A DNA stretch of 64,000 bases. Origin: Dromaius novaehollandiae (Eukaryota > Chordata > Aves > Casuariiformes > Dromaiidae). Below the pieces are notes generated by a model. That model ran no database searches. It saw only the letters and a program-made list of their open reading frames with translations, and was not told where the DNA came from. Positions 35,731-48,500 of the stretch are shown here, one piece after another. A program made the translations under genes and the position numbers. The DNA is taken from positions 148,571,517-148,635,516 of the forward strand of contig NC_088099.1 in the NCBI RefSeq assembly GCF_036370855.1, written 5' to 3'. The first letter of the stretch is position 1; every line of letters starts with the position of its first letter.

Positions 35731-36673
35731 ATTGCTCTTCCTAAAATATTCAATAAATCTAAATCGATAAATCTCAGCCAATAATGTATGATGCTGGAAA
35801 ATATGTGAAAATCAGAAAAGAAACTTTGGCCACCAAAATTTGTAACGTAATCTTTCTCTTGATCAACCAATTGATAACTAAGTATCTTCAGTAGCAGCTT
35901 GACATGGTAGAATTCCTGAGAATCCTGTAGACAAATGGGATAGATAGAGAGAAACATCAGAGTAGGGGACTGTTGTCTCAAGCCATGACACAAAGCGTGG
36001 AAAAGGGGTCCTTGGCTTCATCCTGTTTAATAGAGCCAGCACGGTCAGTGAGTAACTGAAGAAAAATAACCAATGTGTGCTGAATACAACCTGCACGTTT
36101 TACTGCAGCATGGAAAACAGTATGACTGCAACATTTTGGGAAGATTCCTGGGCCCTCCCACTATATATGAGATTAAAGCACAAACTGAGTAGGAGTTTGA
36201 CCTGCAAAGCTTAAAATGTCGCAACAGAAGTACGATCAACTCTGTCCTGATGAACAATGCAGCATCTCAGAACTGGAGCTTGCCCAGGACAGATTTCTCA
36301 GCAATAACAAACTTGTTCCCTGTAGCATTAAACAGCTCTGAAAGAGGCATGAACTGCAAGGCCTGGTAAGCTACAGTGTATTGAAACTTCTGAGGTGAGA
36401 AACCAGAAAGTCTGCCACGAGCCTGTGGGACTCAGCGCAAAGCACCGAGTGCTGAAGAAAGGCTGAAGGAGATTAGTAAGGCTTGAGGTCATTCGTTCAT
36501 ACTGTTAAGCAAGAGGGCAACTAGGAAATCTAGTTGTAAAACAACTTTCTGCCAGACCAAGGAAAAAGAATGATAAAAAAGGGGAAATTTAATCAAGAAT
36601 TTCTGCTGCAGGTGTAACGGATCCTGCAGAAAGGTCAAGATACCAGCCAAGAGGAACAAAGACAGGACACCTA

Positions 36674-36853
36674 GAGAACAGGCTTAGAGGAGCAGGTCTG
36701 TCATGTTGAGAAGTTCCTGGGATCTTCTCATTATCTGTTGAATAAAAGTCTTTTAAATGTTTTTTGAGAACAGGCAGACAGGGGCAGGTCTGTCATGTTC
36801 ATAAGCTCCTGGGATCTTTTCATTACCTGTTGAAGTCTTTTAAATGGTTCTCT
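36674..36853. repeat. 92-bp tandem duplication, two diverged copies
   Basis: Copy 1 is 36674-36765 and copy 2 is 36766-36853. Both run GAGAACAGGC, GCAGGTCTGTCATGTT, CCTGGGATCTT, CTGTTGAA and GTCTTTTAAATG in the same order, with scattered substitutions and a small deletion in copy 2. No ORF or RNA function was recognised. Confidence 0.9.
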
Positions 36854-37940
36854 TCAGAAGTTTCAAAGTGGTAAGAAGAGTACTTGCTGAGAAAATAAAG
36901 ATGCAGCAATTTCTGTACCTAAAGAATGAACTTAACAATATAGAAGGATTGACAGGAGGGTCTTTAGTGACTTTTTCCACTTCAGAGAGATTTATCTGAA
37001 TATCTCAAAAGGGGTCTATGTAGCGTTTTGGGACTGTAGGATATGAGAAGAATTCTGATGATGCAAGGTCAAAACTCCCAGCCAGTAGTAAACTATATAG
37101 ATGTTACAACATCACGAGCACATGGAAGGAACTGATATTTCTCAACGCTACACCGGACTGCTTTTGACAGATGGATAAAATCAGATTGAGAAAGACTGAG
37201 GGATTATGACATGACCAAGGGTAGAAGTATAAATGATCTCTGGAAAAGGGTGCACACGGAAAAGATTAACCACCTGGAGTCTGCTGATGGTGTCAGTCTT
37301 CTAGACATTTAGGACAAGAGCTTGCACACCCAACCATATATGAAAGCAGTTAGTTTTTCACTCTGTGCATTAGTGCAACAAGTCAATAATTGTCTTTTGC
37401 AAAGCAAGGGAAGAGAATTTGGAGTAAACTGCTGGTTGCAAGGTAATGCGGAAGGGGGAATTCATGCTACCAAAATTTGGGAGGAGCAGCAGGATGATTC
37501 TGACCTTCTCTGTGCTGCTTGGTGGTATAGGGAGGTTCAGAACACCGGTTTTCTAAGGCATTTAAAGGTATGAATACTGGCATGAAAATCTAGTACAGAT
37601 ACCCGTAAAAACCTGTTAAATTAGAAGAACGTTCAGATTACACCTAGCTAGAGAGCAGAACGAACAAAAACGCAGAGAAAGCACTTAAAGGTGAAGATAA
37701 CTCCAGGTTTTCTGATTACAGACAGTACAACTGTGTCAGTCTCCATTCGTGCGAAACCAAAAGGTGGCTGCAGCCTGGTTCTCATGGCCCCAAGGCCTGA
37801 GAGGAGCTGGTGGCCGGTCTTGGCATGGTCTGAGGAGGAGCAAGGCCCCTCCTGACTGGCATCTGGACACTGCATTAATCATTAATGACCACAGAAGGAT
37901 GGATATTCTTTATCACCTTTGAATTTCCAAAGCTTTCTGC

Positions 37941-37964
<24 letters not shown>
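37941..37964. repeat. T24 homopolymer
   Basis: An uninterrupted run of 24 Ts. It could be the poly(A) tail of a minus-strand retroinsertion, but no retrocopied sequence was recognised to its right. Confidence 0.95.
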
Positions 37965-37971
<7 letters not shown>

Positions 37972-40900
37972 GTGGGAAGAAATGCACCTCAGGTGTGCTA
38001 GGAAGGTAGTATTTTAGGGAGAGCGAATAGCTAGTTGGGATCTAGTTACCATTAAGTGAGCCTGGAAAGGGGCTGTGTGCCGGAAAGGAGTATGTAAAAT
38101 AGCAAGTAGCTTACAGACTCGGGGAACTGTGGAATTCAACAGTTCAAACAAATGTGTGGAAGTAAACATGTTTCAAGGCATAAAACAAACTTGATGACAT
38201 GCCCCTGAATGAGGCAAAAGGCACATATTCGAAATTCCCATAGGTTTGCTTGCAAGAATGAGTACGCCTGTGTAGGAGGATTTGGACGAAGACATATCTT
38301 ATAGCACATACTAGACCTTCCTGTTGTGTGAAATTAAATTAATTAAACAGTTGCCTGAGGCAGCTGTTTTGTCAGTAGAACTAGTGAACCTTTTGGACAG
38401 TTTGCATTTCACTTTGGATTTGTGAACTGCTCTATGTCTAAATTTATAAGCATATGAAATTATCCACAGTAAAGGTAATACAAGTAAGAATAAGTACCCA
38501 AAAAGTGAAGATTATGTTCTGCTGTGTCTTTAATAGATGCATACATTTAACTAGCTACAAGCTGTTGTGAATATGAAGTTTTATATAGAGAATTTTCTGT
38601 TTCTGAGCAAAAATCGTTACCTCCTCCTTAATTATAATATGTATGAGGTAGATAAAATATGCAAATGCTATTTCAGAAATATAATTATTCTGGAAGTTCT
38701 GTTTTGTTTTGCAGCTGCATTTCTCTAGTGTGACTTTTGAAGGATCCTTCAACACTATCTGCATGGGTAAAAATAACATAAGCATTCAACATTTATGAAA
38801 AATATACTTGGAAAGTATGTGAGCGTTATAATGAATTGCTCTACAAAAAACATTGTCAGTTTATAATATTGCATGTCTACTTTATTTATTTGACCAGGAC
38901 AACTGCATATTCTAAATCTAAGATATAATAAATTATCAGTTCACACAAATCTCTCTGCTCTTACAAGCATCGCCTTTGTTTTGTCTTCTATATTTATGTA
39001 ATTTGTTATGCCTAGATATATTTAATTTATGTTTTTAATAATTCTACCATCAAACTAGGCCTAGTTGACTACAAAAGAAGAAATATCACAGAAATATTAT
39101 AGCAAATATTAAACATATAGCTCATTCTACTAATGCAAGTACGGTATTGCTGTCCAGGCACCCAGCCAGCTTCCTGGATGTGGTTGTAACTTTCACCACC
39201 TTTGGTAATAAGCAGAAGATACTTACTGCTTGCTTTCTATTTGTGAGAAAAAATTAGGCTTGTGTTAGTGCTTACATAGTTACAGGTGAACATCCATCCT
39301 TCCAGTTCCAGGTTATTTTTGTATTATGATAAGGAAAAAATAACAATGACAAAACGTTCTGCATAAAGACGTGAATTATTCAAAAACATTCTGTATCTGA
39401 TCTGAAATACCAAATGCTGCAGTGCAAGAGCAGGTCCTGAAACAACAGAGCAGAGTGATTGTGACTGTTACTTAAAACTTGGACCAGTGACTTGCTTTTA
39501 ATCCATTTGCTATCAAAAGATTTGTAAAATGTTTATAAATGCTAGAATTGTGAAGCTTGTCGATCACTGAAGCGCAGTGAAGCTGGCCTCTTATTGTATG
39601 ATTCCCCCCAATACATTTGCAGAGGAGTTTTTGAAATAGGTCTTATGTAGAACATATATTTACTTCTCATTTGATAGTCTTCATCTCTTTATTTTTGCAC
39701 AGCGTGTGCTACATTCTTCTAAAAGCAACATGATACCGAATGGCCATTCTGTAAAAACTAGATGCCCCATCAGAAAACAAAATATTTAATGAACTTGACC
39801 CCCTGTACTGTAAACTGGCCTAACTGAACCAGCTGTAGTGCCATTCTGTAGTAATGTCTTTATGTCAGCAGTGGAGCCCTGCAGACCTCAAGAGAGCTCT
39901 GTGTAGGCACAGGGATGGATGGAGCTCAGCACCTGATTTAGACAAAAGGAAAGCATACTTACCACGTGTGGCGAAATTCCAGTAAGGTAAAGATAACTAA
40001 ATCTTGTCCACATACCACTAATATTCTTAGCTTGTTTATTTTAAAAAGCCTTATTCTGTAAATAATCCCACCCAAGCTTAGTAATAATATTAGTTTTAAC
40101 AACCACCAATGCTGCTTTAGATCATATATAACTATCCAGATGTACATTCATTTTGGGGGGAGCAATTCTGCAATTCTTCATTAGAAAAAGCTTCCTATTA
40201 CCAGCTTTACTAGTATAAAGACTGTTGGGCACCTCTTCTTCTTTATAAATAAGTGTTTTTTAAAGAGTAGAATCCCTGCCCACCAGTACTGCCAAGTCTT
40301 CCTGCTTCTTGTTTTCCCAAAGATTATACTGGCTTTCATTTAAAATGTAGGTTGCATCTAATCCTCTTTCCTGAAAAATCTGGAAAATGTGACTTGATAA
40401 TACTCCTGATGCACAAAAACTTGGTCAAAAGTAACTCCTTAAATACAATGAGCTCCAACTCCATATATTTTGTAGGTCCAACTCACAATTTCTGAAATAT
40501 TTGAGGATTGATATACTGTGTTGCTTTAGTTTCCTTTAAATGTAACGCTGTGATACAAACTGTGTTTTTACGTTAATACGACAATACACTGCTTGTTCCT
40601 GAGCTTCATGCTGCCTTCTTAGGGTCACTAACACACACTATTTTTAGAGGATTGAGGCTTAGGATAGAAAGAGTTGGTAAAAGAATAGCACACACGTAAA
40701 GACATCAAAATCGTAATTGAATTCATCACAAACTTAATGTTTCACCACTCTTCCTTTATAAAGCAGACATTATTCCTAGCCCTAGTTATATTATTCCTGA
40801 ACCTGACTGCTCTAAAAGTCAGGTTGCACCTCTTAGGAACAGGGACAAATATATGGGGTCGCTCCATGTACCAACGTTGATGTTCTAAAGGCAGACAGCG

Positions 40901-43900
40901 GCGTATGAGAAGCCAACCCGTCAAGGCTGGCATATATGATGGCACAGAGGATATGGAGAATAATATAAAGAAAGATGTCAATGGTTTTCAAAACAAGTAC
41001 AAAAATCCAGGATTTGATACAGCTGAAATTCTGCAGTTACAGTAGGTTGCAGTATAATGTAATATGGGTTGCAGCCTGCTTTTCTCTAATGACTCCTGGA
41101 TTCCTCCCTCCTTTAATCCATTCCAAATACAGCTCTCATAATCATCCTAATGCTTTTGCCGTTTCACACATTTCTTTGAATCACACTTTTTGTGTTACCC
41201 AAATGGGAAGTGAAGGAGGGAGTGGGAGGGAAGCATCGAAGCAATGGTGTTTAGTAGTTAAAGATCTAACATGCAGGAATAGCCCTTACAAGGTATTAAA
41301 TTAAAAAGGAAAATAAAAGCTTTCAGTCATTGAACTGGATAATGTAATTACTCAGTGGGTCTTATTAGAAAAACACTTGTTCTTCTTTGCTGTTTTTCCT
41401 ACTGTCTGCCATAGTTGTTTGTAGCATTTCATTTCAGGTTACATTCTGCCGTGCCAGTCGGTGAGCGTGTGTGGTAGAAACCATCCTGGAGCCTGGATTC
41501 TGGTTGGATTAGATTACCTGTGCTGTAAACCAAAGTCAGTAAATGAAAATGGAAAAAAAGCTTATCTGATCAAAATATGTGGGGGGAAAGTGCAGTTACT
41601 GCCAATTTGGCATTTTACTAATCCTTGTAACCACTTAAATAGCATCAAATCTCACTTTTAGTGTAGCTGAGAACTTGTTTTCTTTGATTCTGTTGCAAGA
41701 TGATCTCAATCTCTTTTTTCTTTTTCTTTAATCTAGCACTCTAATTCCTTAAAGCTGACCAATAATAACTGAAAGTGACAAAAGGAGGTTTTTTTATCCT
41801 GTTGCTAGTGACTTAGAGCTATGTCACAGAAGGGGAGACACAACTGATCAAAGTTAGGGGGAAGTTATTTCATAGTACCCAAAACCCATTGCATATTTAT
41901 TTCAAACCTCCTGTCTTTTCCTCAGTTAGGCATCAAAGGAAACCAAAAGAAAAGCTGCACTAAAGGTTTTATCCCTTTAAATACTAGTACCCTCTGACAG
42001 ACTGGTTATAGCTACACCTCCTTAGCAACAGTCATATAACTTTGTCCAAATTTTGCAATTATGTATGAGCATGCGTATTATTATTTTAATGGTCAAAAAT
42101 ATCAACCGCTTCATATCTGTAAAAGACAAAAGACTACAAGGATCATGAAATTTAAATAATGAAACAAGAATTATGACCAATAAATCACAGAATAAGAGGG
42201 GGGAATGCAGAGGCTGCAGGTTATGGTAGTAGGAACAAAAAGGGAATCCAGGTCATTTATGTGCCCACGGTTGTGGTTTAACAACACACAAGTGTTCTCA
42301 AAAATGACAAAAGCCGTCCTGAACAGCAAACCAGCCAATGAACAGGTATTGCAGAAAGCTTCAGAAAAGACCATAGGAGTTTCTATCACGTACAAAATAT
42401 ATTATCTGACCCCTTACAGGTCTGCCTAAACATAACCCTTCTCAATCTTTGAGATTGAGTTTTGTCTCCTATCTTGTTTTTTTCTGACCACAGGTTAATT
42501 AACCTTTTAAATGGTATACAGCTTGCTTTTTGTTTTACACGCATTTGAGGGAAGAATGGGATTTGAATTAGGTGGTGACTTGGCAAAATATTTGAAAGGA
42601 TTTGCCAATAATACCTGTACCTGTAGCTTGCTTGGTTTTTTCCTAAAGAAAGTATTTAGTGCATTAGATGGGCATTTTTAAGGACTAGTTTGAGAACACA
42701 TGTAGCTAAAAGCACATAAACAAGTACTGGCTATATGTTTTCCTGCCTAAGAATAAACGGATTACTCCACAATCCACTGAGGTACAGTTTATCTTTTTTT
42801 TTTTTTTTTTCATCTGTGTGTGTTTGATTTGCTCATACATGGGGTAGAGGATTATTTGTTTGAATGTGTGATTATTCCTTGCTCGCTGTCGTAAATAGAA
42901 TTGCAGTTTGTGTAGGATGGGCTGTATTTAATGGATTCCAGTGCAGTCGTTCCTCCTTACTTCACCCTAGAGACTGAATGTGGTGTCATAGGACTTCAAG
43001 GACAAATTTTGAGAATAAATTCAGACCTTTCACTGTGAAATGCTAGGGGCCTCCTTTTTGCATTAAAGCTTTTATATTTTGAAGAAGCATCATGTGGTCT
43101 GTTAAAACAGACTGTCAAACTACCTGATCCAATATGGATAGCATACAACCAAAATCATTTTCATTTTGCCAGAATCATTTAATATCAAACCTGAGGAGTG
43201 GTGAATGCAGCTAAACTAGTGAATCCGCAAGACAAAAGAAATTCGGTGGCAAATATTCACTAAGCTCACACATGTTGTTTGGAAACAAGACAGAATGTGA
43301 AACCAGAGCACCTGCAATGCTTGTGATAGATGCCAGGAAGAGAGCGTGGAAAAGCCTCATCTTTAGAAACCTTAAGGTCAGTGTTGCATAAGGACATTCA
43401 TTTCATGATGCGCATTCCAATCTACCTTACTTATCATGTTGTTTCAGCACTGAAAATTTTGATTTTTTTCAGCAGACTGTAGAGCAAAATTAAACATTTG
43501 GCCACCTCCTACTCATGTTTTGTGACTGCAACCTGTGATTTCAGTGATGTAGCTTTTCGAGCTTTAGGGAGTCTTCAATTGTGGAAGTACAAAAAACTTC
43601 AGGAGAAGTGGAAGAGACATAGGAACCTCTCCCCTTCTGAACCGGCTCTATGATTTTTGCATTACATCTGCATGAGCAACAGTGATGGTGAAACTACCTA
43701 AGAAAATCAAAATTGGCAAGCTGAACTATGAAGCATTACCTCCCCCCAACATTAAGGCTTGCTTCCCTTTAACAGCTGATGTCCAAAGAAAAACAATAGC
43801 AATTAGACTGTTGGGAAGAGCAGGGAATTCGAACGTAATGGATATTTAATTAATAACAACACTTTAAAAATGCTTATGACAAATGTTTTGTGTTTTTCCA

Positions 43901-45527
43901 GTGCACACAAGATTATTGGCATCGCTCTGTCCTCCTTCCGTCCTGTCACTGGAGTACTGAACTCTGCAGCCTTTGAAGGAGGATCCATGCTTGCTTCTTT
44001 GCTTGTGCAGCATCTAGTACCACTAGACCTTAGTCTTGCTTGTAATCCTGGGGAATACAAGGATATATTTACAACGATACTTTAAATGAATAAGCAGCTT
44101 TCAGTACCAGATAAAATCAGCTACTGTTATATCCCCTAGACTGTACTGATCTCCATAGTCAGATACAGTTTGCTAGCGATCAAATGTACTGGTTTGCATC
44201 TTCAAAGAGTATTTTGGGGTAAGTGCATGATGCAAATATAGTCATCTAGCTCCTCAGGGGGAACTGCACCAAAATGTGTTGGGCCATATTAATTTGAACA
44301 TTTGGCTCACAAGCAGACATGGCCCTTAATTTTGTATGTTCTTATGTGGCTTAGTTTTCCCAGTACAACTTTGTTTCGGGCTCGGTAATGTGTATAGGTC
44401 TCTGCACTTGGTAAAGAAACCTCATGTTTTACTGCTGAAACAACAGGCAAAAAACTTGTCCCTGATAATGGCTTTATTCGACCTTGCTGAAAACGTTAAG
44501 TCCAGCAACAATAAAGGCTTAACTGTTCTTCTGCCAGCCAGCTGCAGTCTGCATGTTCCCGAAAACAATTGGAAGCATTTAGCATTTCCATACATGGAAG
44601 ACAGAGCTACTCAGGAATGCGGGCACAAAGCTCGCAGGGATCTGAATACATACCCCGCTACTTCCACCCCGCTTGTGGAAGGCCAGAAATACCCATCCTT
44701 TTAACGAGTATCAGCCAGCCCGTATTTGGAACACTACATACTAGATAAATTTCAATTTTGCTTCCATGCAGTCAGGTGAAACTGATAAGACGGTTTCAAG
44801 TTTTCTGAAACTCCAGGGACACTGAGGCATAATTGAGGCTCCCTCATTTTGCACTGACCTGGGGAGGTGAGGCAGGTACAAGGGCCTCCTCCCTCCGGCT
44901 GGCGGTGCCTGTCTCCCGGAGGAGTGAAGGAGCTCCAGCTGCTGCCTGCAAGCCCAGGGCAGTGCAGCCTGCATCCTTGGAGAGGGAGCCAGTCCAGTTG
45001 GCTTACCCAACTGTATCACACATTATCTTTCCTAACAAGCATTGCCTTACACAACTATTCTGTGGAGCAAAGGCATTGGTGAGTGATCAAAAGCCTTGTA
45101 GCAAATTGTCCTTTAAAGAGCCCAGGGCTGCTTGTTTGCACCTGAAGTTGTTTTGGGTTCCTGAACTGCTCATGCTTGTAAATGTTACATTTAAAAGCTG
45201 GGGTAGAATAAATGCTAGACTAGAAAAGAAGAAAAGCAATACTCCGTCTGTTCAAAATCTCCTTTTGGGTTTTTTTTTGCTGAGCTTAAATCACTAGTTA
45301 CAGTTAAGACTATTCCTCTTGCTAATTCTGAATAGGAAAAGCAGTTTTTTGCAACATTTAATTGGTAGAATACAGGTGCTTGTAATTTTAATTTTTATCC
45401 CATCTGGTCTAATTTATTGCTGTTCTTAAGCTATATTCTTTGTAAAAATAGTTTCCATACAGCCTCAGCTGTTCATGACTTTGGTTTAAATACTCAAAGA
45501 TACACCGTTTTAGGTATCAGATATAGC

Positions 45528-45545
45528 CTCCTCCTCCTCCTCCTC
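45528..45545. repeat. (CTC)n trinucleotide microsatellite
   Basis: About six CTC units in a pyrimidine-rich context. Confidence 0.9.
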
Positions 45546-48500
45546 TCTGCCTTTAAAACTTGTATTATGTGTTCAGTCCCTTTCTCTAACCTTTTCACCC
45601 TCAACTCCCCAGTATATGAACATCTGTATTCAGGTTACTTCTATTAAATTTTTACGTTTCCTATAGGATTTCTGTTTCTTTCTCTCATTAGTGCTAATAC
45701 CTTTCCTGTATTTGTTATTATTCATCATAATTCATGCAACATGTATAGTTTAGAAATGCTTCAGCTGAAAACAACAAAACTTTATCAAGTTAGCAAATTA
45801 TCTATTCATCTTAGCAAAATGTAACTGTGAGCATCATTTCAGCAGCAATCAAAATCTACCAGATTCTTCTCATTTATTCTTAGACTGTTCCTTGAAAGTT
45901 TAAAAATAATCCTTTCAGCTCCACCAGCCAAAATTTTGTCTATTCTGCTGTGTCACCAACTGCAGCAATGGGTTTTCAGGCTGAACGTGAAACAACATTA
46001 GGAAGGTCTTCTCACAGATATTGGCAGGCAATGAGAGCGCTTTTGAGTAAGAGATCACCTTAGGTTTTAATACAGAAAGAGCAGTGTATTTCCATAATGT
46101 TTTTCTCAGAAGTTGCTGAGCTATTGTTTACCTACGCTGTTCTGATATTCACTTGTACGATCTTCATAAATCGCTTTTTAATCTTTTGGGATCACTTGCA
46201 GAATAAGGACCTTAGGATCTGGCCTACTCTTATTTCCACAGTGCTCGATAGCAGCCCCCTGGGAGTCAATGAGTGCTGCTCTTGGCGCTTCTGAGGCATT
46301 CAGACCAGCAATTCTGAAAGTTTTAAAATAAGCTTTCTGTTGTGGTACTGGGGTGTTTTACGCCAGCAAGTAGTTTGTGTGCTTGCCTTTAGAATAAGTT
46401 TTGAACATCTGGTCACAATCCCCTTTTGGAACATGTAGCTCTTTTTTCTTTGAGTTATACAAATTTGCTGCTGCATATTTGGGGAATTAGGCTAGGGGCT
46501 TTGGAGTTTTTTTGTTTGGTTTGATTTCTCTGTTTTGGATGGAAGAAAACCAATAGGGCTCCTGTTACAACTTGTGTTGCATTCTAATTAAAAGTTTTCC
46601 ATTCCATCAGAGAAAAAAGTACTGCGAATGCCCAGGCTAGATTCATCTAATCTCCTAGGAAAAATCACTCCATAGCTGTATCCGGAAGAGAAAAAATGCT
46701 TTGCTGAGGCCAATATCACATACTCGGTACTGCCGGTGTCCTACTCCAAGGCAAACTGGAATGTTTCATAGCATCCTGAAGACACCAAAATGCTCGGGCA
46801 ACGAGGCATTGAGGCAACGCTAGAATCACTTTTTGTGTTAGAACAACAGCATATCCCTTTTAGAGGGCTATGGCAATAATATTTTCAAAGATGTTCTCAT
46901 TGGTCATTTGATTAAAAAAAATAGCTGTAGACCAAAAAATACATGCACAAACAGTATTCCCTTAAAAGCCTTAGTGTTTGGGACACATTCCTGAACTGCT
47001 CTTGTCACATCAAGTGTCTGGAAGGCATTTTGACATCATTTAGCCGCTGACCTTGAAATTTCACTCTCAATAATCAGAAAAACCAAACATACCGCACAAA
47101 ACACTGAGAACAGAGAGACTGTGACTGTGTCATTTCAAAATGAATCCCTAGCGCTGCTGCTGAGATGGTTCCCCGCTTTTGAACAATAGATGCTTTTATT
47201 TATTACTCTCAAGAACAGAGCTGAAAGGAACAATTGCTCTTTGTTTAGAGATACTTCTTTGAATTTGTTAGCGGATTGATCCTTTCAAAATTGCTTATTA
47301 GCTGAGTTGTGATTAATATGACTCAAATAACTGAAAAAAAATCTCTTAGTCTTACGATCACAGGGCTTTTCAGCTGACTGGTCCACCAGGACCACTCACT
47401 CAGCTGGTAAGTAAAGAGGGGCTTGGCCCAGAAAGAAAGAAAAAAGAAAAAGGAAGTGCACGTTGTTCGGATTGATAATGCGTGTTCTCAACATAACATT
47501 TTAATATCTCCTGTACTTTTAAACACTCTATTAGTAGTTTCTTTAGAAAAAATACACCCATCAAAAAATTAATAGATTATTTTAAAGCAGAAGAGACTCT
47601 TCAGTTCAAAGGCACTCAGCACATTCTCAAGTCTATTACTTGCAATAAAGGTCCTAGTGCAGAACATACATGCTCGTCTGCATTTTGTATATCTTTTATT
47701 ACACAAGTAAGTCCTACCATTACCTGGTGTCAGTCAGCATACCTCTGTTTTCAGTATGTTATCACAATGTTACATATTGTTCATGATCATTCACAAGTAA
47801 ATAGTAGCATACTCTGCTCCACTTACTGCTCTGTATGTCAAATCTCTGTTTTCCTTTCAGAGGCTTGCACTCTTCCCTCCCCACAAAACAAACCATTGAC
47901 CCTACTTCGTCTGTTAAACTGGCCAGCTGGGGACCAGTGAATTGTTAGAAGTCTTTCTTGCCAGTAAGCCAATTTGTTATCTCGTATGAACTAGCTGAGT
48001 TCGGCTTAAATTACTCAAGCTGTAGTTGGTAGTAACTGGTGTTTAGCAAACACGTTTTTCCCTGAAGCTGTTACTCCAGACCTAGTAAAAATATTTAACT
48101 TTTTTCTAGAAACACTATCCACTCAGAACAGCTATTAGATTGGAGCAGAAGGCAATGGAAAAAATACAAGAACATGCAAATGAAGTGTAGATACTGAGAG
48201 GTAAATTACAGCTTCATAAAGAAACTAACTACCGCTAGGCTATAGCTTATCCGTTGATACAGAATACATGCTTAAAGGGGGAAAAGTCACCTTTACTAGA
48301 CAAATCAAGTGAACAATTCTGCCAAAATAACGTAAGTTATTTGCATAAAACTGAGGGATGCTGTAAAAACTGTGTCCATATCGGATTTGCTGGTCTACGC
48401 AGCTATATTTCTGTAAGAATTCTCGGTCCTATCAGCCTTATCAGCCTCTGATTCTTTTGTTTTTATTATGCTTGCAAAAAATGTCATTCTCAAAGTTACT

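Noticed and set aside
44336..45297. ORFs of 122 and 154 codons
   Set aside because: No domain, no splice context, and overlapping frames on the other strand. Lengths are within chance for the local composition.
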